Assembly (NCBI RefSeq): GCF_000019225.1 | Contig: NC_010995.1 | Span: forward strand, 4,224,501-4,288,500 | Origin: Cellvibrio japonicus Ueda107 | GTDB lineage: Bacteria > Pseudomonadota > Gammaproteobacteria > Pseudomonadales > Cellvibrionaceae | Length of the DNA stretch: 64,000 nt | Direction: 5' to 3' | Shown: positions 59,938 through 64,000 of the stretch, piece by piece | Position numbering within the stretch: the stretch's first letter is position 1 | Layout of the letters: each line of letters opens with the position of its first letter | Made by a program: the position numbers and the translations under genes | Notes under the pieces: model-generated | Database searches by the model: none | Told to the model about the DNA's origin: nothing | Seen by the model: the letters and a program-made list of their open reading frames with translations, nothing else

Positions 59938-61398
59938 ATGGCTGCCGGTGCAATTGCTATGGGTGATGGAATGCTGCTGAAACTCAATCGCGTTATTTTT
60001 TTATGGATAGGTTGTATCAGCCTGTTGGGTGGTTGCAGCACGCTCAAAAATGCCGAGCCCTGGTACCGCATTTCACTCGATGAGGAATTTACCCGCAGCG
60101 ATTTGCGCGACGATTATCGCTGGCCAGATTACCTGGCCCAGGAAGAGCGGCTGTTTGCCCAGCTGCGGCGGGAGCTGGCCGAAGACCCGCGCGACAATGC
60201 CTACCGTTTTAATATCCACTCACCGCTCAATTCCCTTAACCACCAACCCAATTGGAATCGCAGTTTTGTACTCAAGCCGCAGCATTTGCGCGGCGCGATC
60301 CTGATGATTCACGGCCTGAGCGATTCGCCCTATTCCGTGCGCAGCCTGGGGTTACATTTCCAGCAGCAGGGCTTTTATGTGATAGGCCTGCGCCTGCCCG
60401 GCCACGGCACCCTGCCCACCGGCCTGCTCACCACTGACTGGCGCGATTGGGCCGCTGCCGTTGAGCTGGCTGCAAAAGAATTGCATCAACACCTGGGCGA
60501 AAACCAGCCCCTGTTTTTATTGGGTTATTCCGCCGGCGCCGCCCTGGCGGTGAACTATGCACTGGAGGCGCAACACAATACACAGTTGCCCAAAGCGCAA
60601 AAACTGGTGTTGATATCGCCCATGTTTGGCATAAGCTTTTTTGCCAGTTTCACCAAAAACCTGGATTTGATCAGCCGCCTGCCGCTCATGAGCGCCTACC
60701 GCTGGACCGACCAGAGCCCGGAGTACAACCCGTTTAAATACAACTCTTTTACACTGAATGCAGGCTGGCAGGCACACAGCCTGGTCAAGCAGGTCAACCA
60801 CCGCCTGCAACAGGAAAAAAAGCGCGATAACTTACGTGGTTTTCCACCCGTGCTGGGTTTTCAATCATTGATGGATTCCACCGTACATACGCAGGCCGTT
60901 AAAGACAATTTTTTCGATCTCCTGCCCGCCAACCACAGCGAGCTGGTCATTTTTGATATTAACCGCCAGCAAAGCCTCGCGCCCTTAATGCGCCCCACGA
61001 CCAACACTCAGCTCAGCAAACTGTTCAACAAGGTTCCCGCCAATTACCAACTGGTCAAAATTGCCAACAGTAATCCCACCGTCGATCAGGTGAGCGAATG
61101 GCGCTACCAACCAGGCGCAGATACACCGACCGAAAAACCGCTCGGCCTGGCATTTCCGCGCGGCGTTTATTCGCTGACGCACATAGCACTGCCCTTTCCG
61201 CCGGATGATCCCACCTATGGTTTACAGCCACGCACTGATGAGTTTTACGGTATCAGCCTGGGCAACCTGGATTTTCGCGGTGAGCGCAATACGCTGATCA
61301 TCGCCCAGGACGCCAACCAGCGCTTAAACGCCAATCCTTTTTACAGTTACATGCAACAGCGAATGGATGAGTGGCTCGGCAATGAATCCATTGAATAG
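59938..61398 (+). CDS. Alpha/beta hydrolase lipoprotein
   Basis: A 486-residue predicted lipoprotein: hydrophobic leader with lipobox LLGG-Cys33, then an alpha/beta hydrolase domain with HG motif LMIHGLSDSPYSVRSLG, RLPGHGTLPTGLL and nucleophile elbow GYSAGAAL. The catalytic His is probably near the C-terminus. Relatives include carboxylesterases and monoacylglycerol-lipase-like proteins. ATG 59938 has AAGGA with 6-nt spacing overlapping the end of the upstream hydrolase gene, so the two are coupled. An internal ATG at 59971 would give a more typical leader length. Probably anchored in the periplasm or outer membrane. Confidence 0.82.
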   Translation: MAAGAIAMGDGMLLKLNRVIFLWIGCISLLGGCSTLKNAEPWYRISLDEEFTRSDLRDDYRWPDYLAQEERLFAQLRRELAEDPRDNAYRFNIHSPLNSLNHQPNWNRSFVLKPQHLRGAILMIHGLSDSPYSVRSLGLHFQQQGFYVIGLRLPGHGTLPTGLLTTDWRDWAAAVELAAKELHQHLGENQPLFLLGYSAGAALAVNYALEAQHNTQLPKAQKLVLISPMFGISFFASFTKNLDLISRLPLMSAYRWTDQSPEYNPFKYNSFTLNAGWQAHSLVKQVNHRLQQEKKRDNLRGFPPVLGFQSLMDSTVHTQAVKDNFFDLLPANHSELVIFDINRQQSLAPLMRPTTNTQLSKLFNKVPANYQLVKIANSNPTVDQVSEWRYQPGADTPTEKPLGLAFPRGVYSLTHIALPFPPDDPTYGLQPRTDEFYGISLGNLDFRGERNTLIIAQDANQRLNANPFYSYMQQRMDEWLGNESIE

Positions 61399-61425
61399 CA
61401 CTTATCTCCCGCACAGGAGAATCCC

Positions 61426-61971
61426 ATGAATGCCCAACAACGCAATACGCTGCTGGAAACCTTAAAAACCCGCTTTGAGAAAAATAGGCAGCGCCATAAA
61501 GACATTGACTGGGCACAACTTCAAACAAAACTCCATGGTGCACCAACCAAACTTGCAGCACTCAATGCAATGGAAAGCACAGGGGGTGAGCCGGATGTAG
61601 TCGGCTATGACGCCGCGACAGGGGAATATCTTTTTTTCGATTGCGCGGCAGAGAGTCCGAAGGGTCGCCGCAGTGTTTGTTACGACCGCGAAGGATTGGA
61701 CTCGCGCAAGGAACATAAACCGCAACACAATGCCCTGGACATGGCGGCAACCATGGGCATCGACCTCTTAACAGAGGCAGAGTACCGGCACTTGCAGACG
61801 CTGGGAGAGTTCGATACCAAAACATCCAGCTGGATCAAAACACCTGCCAGTATCCGTCAACTCGGCGGCGCCCTGTTTTGCGATCGACGCTATAACCAGG
61901 TATTCACCTACCACAACGGCGCCCAGTCTTACTACGCCGTGCGCGGATTTCGCGGCGCCTTACGGGTGTGA
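61426..61971 (+). CDS. DUF4256 protein
   Basis: A 181-residue soluble protein of the DUF4256 family. Recognised by DIDWAQLQTKL, MESTGGEPDVVGYDAATGEY, FFDCAAESPKGRRSVCYDREG, MGIDLLTEAEYRHLQTLGEF and FCDRRYNQVFTYHNGAQSYY. Related to small YozB/YjbR-unlike proteins of unknown activity; no function can be assigned. It lies 27 bases after the lipoprotein hydrolase, with an RBS-like AGGAG before the ATG, and may share its transcript. It converges on the GH95 gene, with a hairpin (61984-62000) between. Confidence 0.85.
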   Translation: MNAQQRNTLLETLKTRFEKNRQRHKDIDWAQLQTKLHGAPTKLAALNAMESTGGEPDVVGYDAATGEYLFFDCAAESPKGRRSVCYDREGLDSRKEHKPQHNALDMAATMGIDLLTEAEYRHLQTLGEFDTKTSSWIKTPASIRQLGGALFCDRRYNQVFTYHNGAQSYYAVRGFRGALRV

Positions 61972-62023
61972 CGCTTAACGTTCCACGGCTTCATGCCGTG
62001 CCTCCCTGCACGGCCTATCCCAT

Positions 62024-64000
62024 TTACTGTACAGACGTTATGACATAGGTCTTTCCCGCCACCGTTGCCAAATCCCACACCTGGCTGGCGCGCAGTTGCG
62101 GTTGCCGGAGCTGCACCCCCTCGGCAACGCGCGGTGCTTTTATCCCGGGCACAGCAAAGAAAGGATTGGGGTTATCACCGCTGGCAGCCACCAGGCCCTT
62201 GGCAGTGATGGCATTGTGCACGCGCACGCGCGCATTGCCCCCCAGGCGCGAGTAAAGGCTGGCACGGGTGAGCTGGCCATTTTCCCAGGCGATATCCACC
62301 ACAAAACCACCGCGCGTGACCAGGCCCTTTACCTCCCCCTTGGGCCAGGCATCGGGCAGGGCGGGCAACAGGTGGATAACCCCGTCGTGGCTTTGCACCA
62401 GCATTTCCGCAATACCGGCGGTCACACCAAAGTTGCCGTCAATTTGGAAGGGCGGATGGGCGTCGAGCATATTGGCGTAGGTGCCGCCCTTTTCACTCAC
62501 CGCCTGGGTTTCCTCGGTGAGGTTGATCTGCTCCTGCAGCAATTGATAGGCGCGGTTGCCATCGTGGAAGCGCGCCCACCAATTAATTTTCCAACCCATG
62601 GACCAGCCAGTGGACTTGTCACCGCGCTGCATCAGCGACACCCTGGCCGCTTCAAATAATGCCGGTGTGCGATAAGGCGAAATCTGGTTGCCGGGGTAAA
62701 GCCCATAGAGGTGTGACACATGGCGATGGTGATCATCCGGGTGATCCCAATCCTCCAGCCATTCCTGCAACTGGCCAAAGTGACCTATGCGCATGGGCGC
62801 CAGGCGCTCGCGCTTTTGGCGCAGTTGCGCGGCCAGGTCACTATCCACCCCCAGGATATGGGCAGCGTCAATGGTGATGGAGAAGAGGTCAAACACCAGT
62901 TGGTTGTCCATGGTGGTTCCCGCGCTGATCGAGGTGGGGTAACCCGCGCGCTCATAGGTGTTTTCCGGCGAGTTGGAAGGCACGACCACCAGCGCACCGC
63001 TGTTGGGTTCCAGGGTCAGGCTGTCGACAAAAAAGCGCGAGGCCTCGCGCAGCACCGGGTAGTAACGCTGTAAAAAATCGCGGTCGCCCGAATGCAGGTA
63101 GTGATACCAGATATGCTGGCACAGCCAGGCGCCACCGGTCTGCCACTGGCCGTAAAAGGCCTTGTCCACCTGCCCGGTGATACGCCAGAGATCGGTGTTG
63201 TGGTGCATCATCCAGCCGCGCGCGCCATAGAGTTGTTGCGCGCTCGCGCGCCCGGTGAGCGCCAGGTCTTCCAGCATGGCAAACAGCGGTTGGTGCAGCT
63301 CCGGCAGTTGCGTGACCTCCGCCGGCCAGTAATTCATTTCGGTATTGATGTTGACCGTGTATTTGCTGTCCCAGGGCGGGCTGGTATGGGGGTTCCAGAT
63401 ACCCTGCAGGTTGGCCGGCTGGGTGCCGGGCTGGGAACTGGAAATCAACAGGTAGCGGCCATATTGGAAGTAGAGCATGGCCAGGTGCGGGTCCTGGCTG
63501 TGGGCAAACTCAGCAATGCGCTGGTCGGTGGGCCTGGCCATGGCGGCGCTGGTGCCCAGGTCCAGGCTGACACGGTTGAACTGGGCCTGGTAGGCGGCCA
63601 CATGGGCCTGCTGCAATTGTGCAAAGCCCTTGCCTTCGGCAGCGGACAGATACGCCTGGGCGCGCGCCAGGCTGTCGCCGCCCAGGTCGTTGTAGCGGAC
63701 GAAGTTGGTGGCGGCGGCGATGCGGATCAGCACCTCGTCAGCACCTTCAATGCGCAGGGCCTTGTCATCACGCCGTAATGTTCCACCGCGCAGCTCCGGG
63801 GCAATCAGCGCGGTGAAGCGGATCTTGCCGTCCAGCCCCTCGTGGCTGCCACCCCGGCCATCAACCTGCAACCAGCGCTCATGGACGCTGAGTTGATGCT
63901 GCATGGGGCTGTCGAAGCCAATGCGGGTATTGATCTGGCCCGGTTTGCTGGCACTCAGGCGCACCACAATCACCTGGTCGCTCAGGGAACTGAATAGCTC
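62024..64000 (-). CDS. GH95 alpha-L-fucosidase-type glycoside hydrolase, C-terminal part
   Basis: The frame is open to the right edge, so the N-terminus and any signal peptide lie outside; 658 codons remain. Family GH95 inverting enzymes remove alpha-1,2-linked fucose (or galactose) from plant xyloglucan, pectin and similar glycans. Landmarks are GTQPANLQGIWN, VNINTEMNYWPAEVTQLPEL (with the catalytic Asn pair region), HHNTDLWRITGQVD, DHPDDHHRHVSHLYGLYPG, KINWWARFHDGNRAYQLL and HPPFQIDGNFGVTAGIAEML. All are intact and full family C-terminal length is present. Together with the PL11 lyase it points to plant cell-wall side-chain degradation. Confidence 0.93.
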   Translation of the reverse strand, partial: ELFSSLSDQVIVVRLSASKPGQINTRIGFDSPMQHQLSVHERWLQVDGRGGSHEGLDGKIRFTALIAPELRGGTLRRDDKALRIEGADEVLIRIAAATNFVRYNDLGGDSLARAQAYLSAAEGKGFAQLQQAHVAAYQAQFNRVSLDLGTSAAMARPTDQRIAEFAHSQDPHLAMLYFQYGRYLLISSSQPGTQPANLQGIWNPHTSPPWDSKYTVNINTEMNYWPAEVTQLPELHQPLFAMLEDLALTGRASAQQLYGARGWMMHHNTDLWRITGQVDKAFYGQWQTGGAWLCQHIWYHYLHSGDRDFLQRYYPVLREASRFFVDSLTLEPNSGALVVVPSNSPENTYERAGYPTSISAGTTMDNQLVFDLFSITIDAAHILGVDSDLAAQLRQKRERLAPMRIGHFGQLQEWLEDWDHPDDHHRHVSHLYGLYPGNQISPYRTPALFEAARVSLMQRGDKSTGWSMGWKINWWARFHDGNRAYQLLQEQINLTEETQAVSEKGGTYANMLDAHPPFQIDGNFGVTAGIAEMLVQSHDGVIHLLPALPDAWPKGEVKGLVTRGGFVVDIAWENGQLTRASLYSRLGGNARVRVHNAITAKGLVAASGDNPNPFFAVPGIKAPRVAEGVQLRQPQLRASQVWDLATVAGKTYVITSVQ

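Noticed and set aside
61984..62000. CACGGC-TTCAT-GCCGTG hairpin between the DUF4256 and GH95 genes as a terminator
   Set aside because: No T-run on either strand; kept only as a possible mRNA-end structure.

Overview
The window reads as a chromosomal segment of a GC-moderate, plant-cell-wall-degrading gammaproteobacterium. The best fit is Cellvibrio, probably close to C. japonicus. This is inferred from a PL11 rhamnogalacturonan lyase joined to a CBM2 by long poly-serine linkers, a GH95 fucosidase, and housekeeping clusters ordered as in pseudomonads and their relatives (glnA-ntrBC, gpmI-envC-ctpA, yibN-grxC-secB, gmk-rpoZ-spoT-ridA, def-fmt-rsmB-trkA, dprA-tsaC-hemF-aroE). No rRNA, tRNA, CRISPR array, transposase or phage gene was seen.

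Layout. 1-3.6 kb: end of glnA, a DUF4124 protein and the NtrB/NtrC nitrogen two-component pair, with a candidate NtrC site before ntrB. 3.8-5.4 kb: a transmembrane chemoreceptor behind a candidate sigma-28 promoter. 5.4-15.5 kb: FemAB-like acyltransferase, ExoD, TerC/CBS protein, a small outer-membrane barrel, a DUF2157/DUF4824-like membrane pair, a phytanoyl-CoA dioxygenase-like enzyme, an ABC-F ATPase and two small conserved proteins. 15.6-20.9 kb (minus): gpmI-envC-ctpA-polysaccharide deacetylase. 21.2-24.1 kb: rhodanese, grxC, secB, ppx. 24.2-29.1 kb (minus): the PL11-FN3-CBM2 lyase lying between ppx and ppk1. 29.3-34.7 kb: DUF4156 lipoprotein, a RoxA-like di-heme cytochrome, a serine hydrolase and a CPBP protease. 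34.9-39.4 kb: uvrD, an orphan membrane-anchored TRAP binding protein, GT2 and a tiny HTH protein. 39.5-44.8 kb: gmk, rpoZ, spoT, ridA, lpdA. 44.9-47.5 kb: an AT-rich island. 47.5-51.8 kb (minus): def-fmt-rsmB-trkA. 52-58.9 kb: LysM protein, dprA, an unusual MCP, tsaC, hemF, aroE and a YqaA-like membrane protein. 59.1-62 kb: two alpha/beta hydrolases and a DUF4256 protein. 62-64 kb: the C-terminal part of a GH95 enzyme running off the edge.

The most unusual part is the AT-rich island. It encodes a secreted protein with a TonB-box-like mature N-terminus and a cysteine-flanked Gly-rich hydrophobic hairpin. Two tandem membrane-anchored, Sel1-like paralogues follow it. They arose by a segmental duplication that also copied the last 24 codons of the secreted gene. 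The paralogues are nearly identical in their C-terminal halves and diverged in their N-terminal halves. A secreted effector with duplicated protective partners is one reading, but nothing in the sequence proves a function.

Where a ribosome-binding site, terminator or promoter decided it, start codons were moved from the longest reading frame. Family names come from recognising motifs by eye, without database searches.
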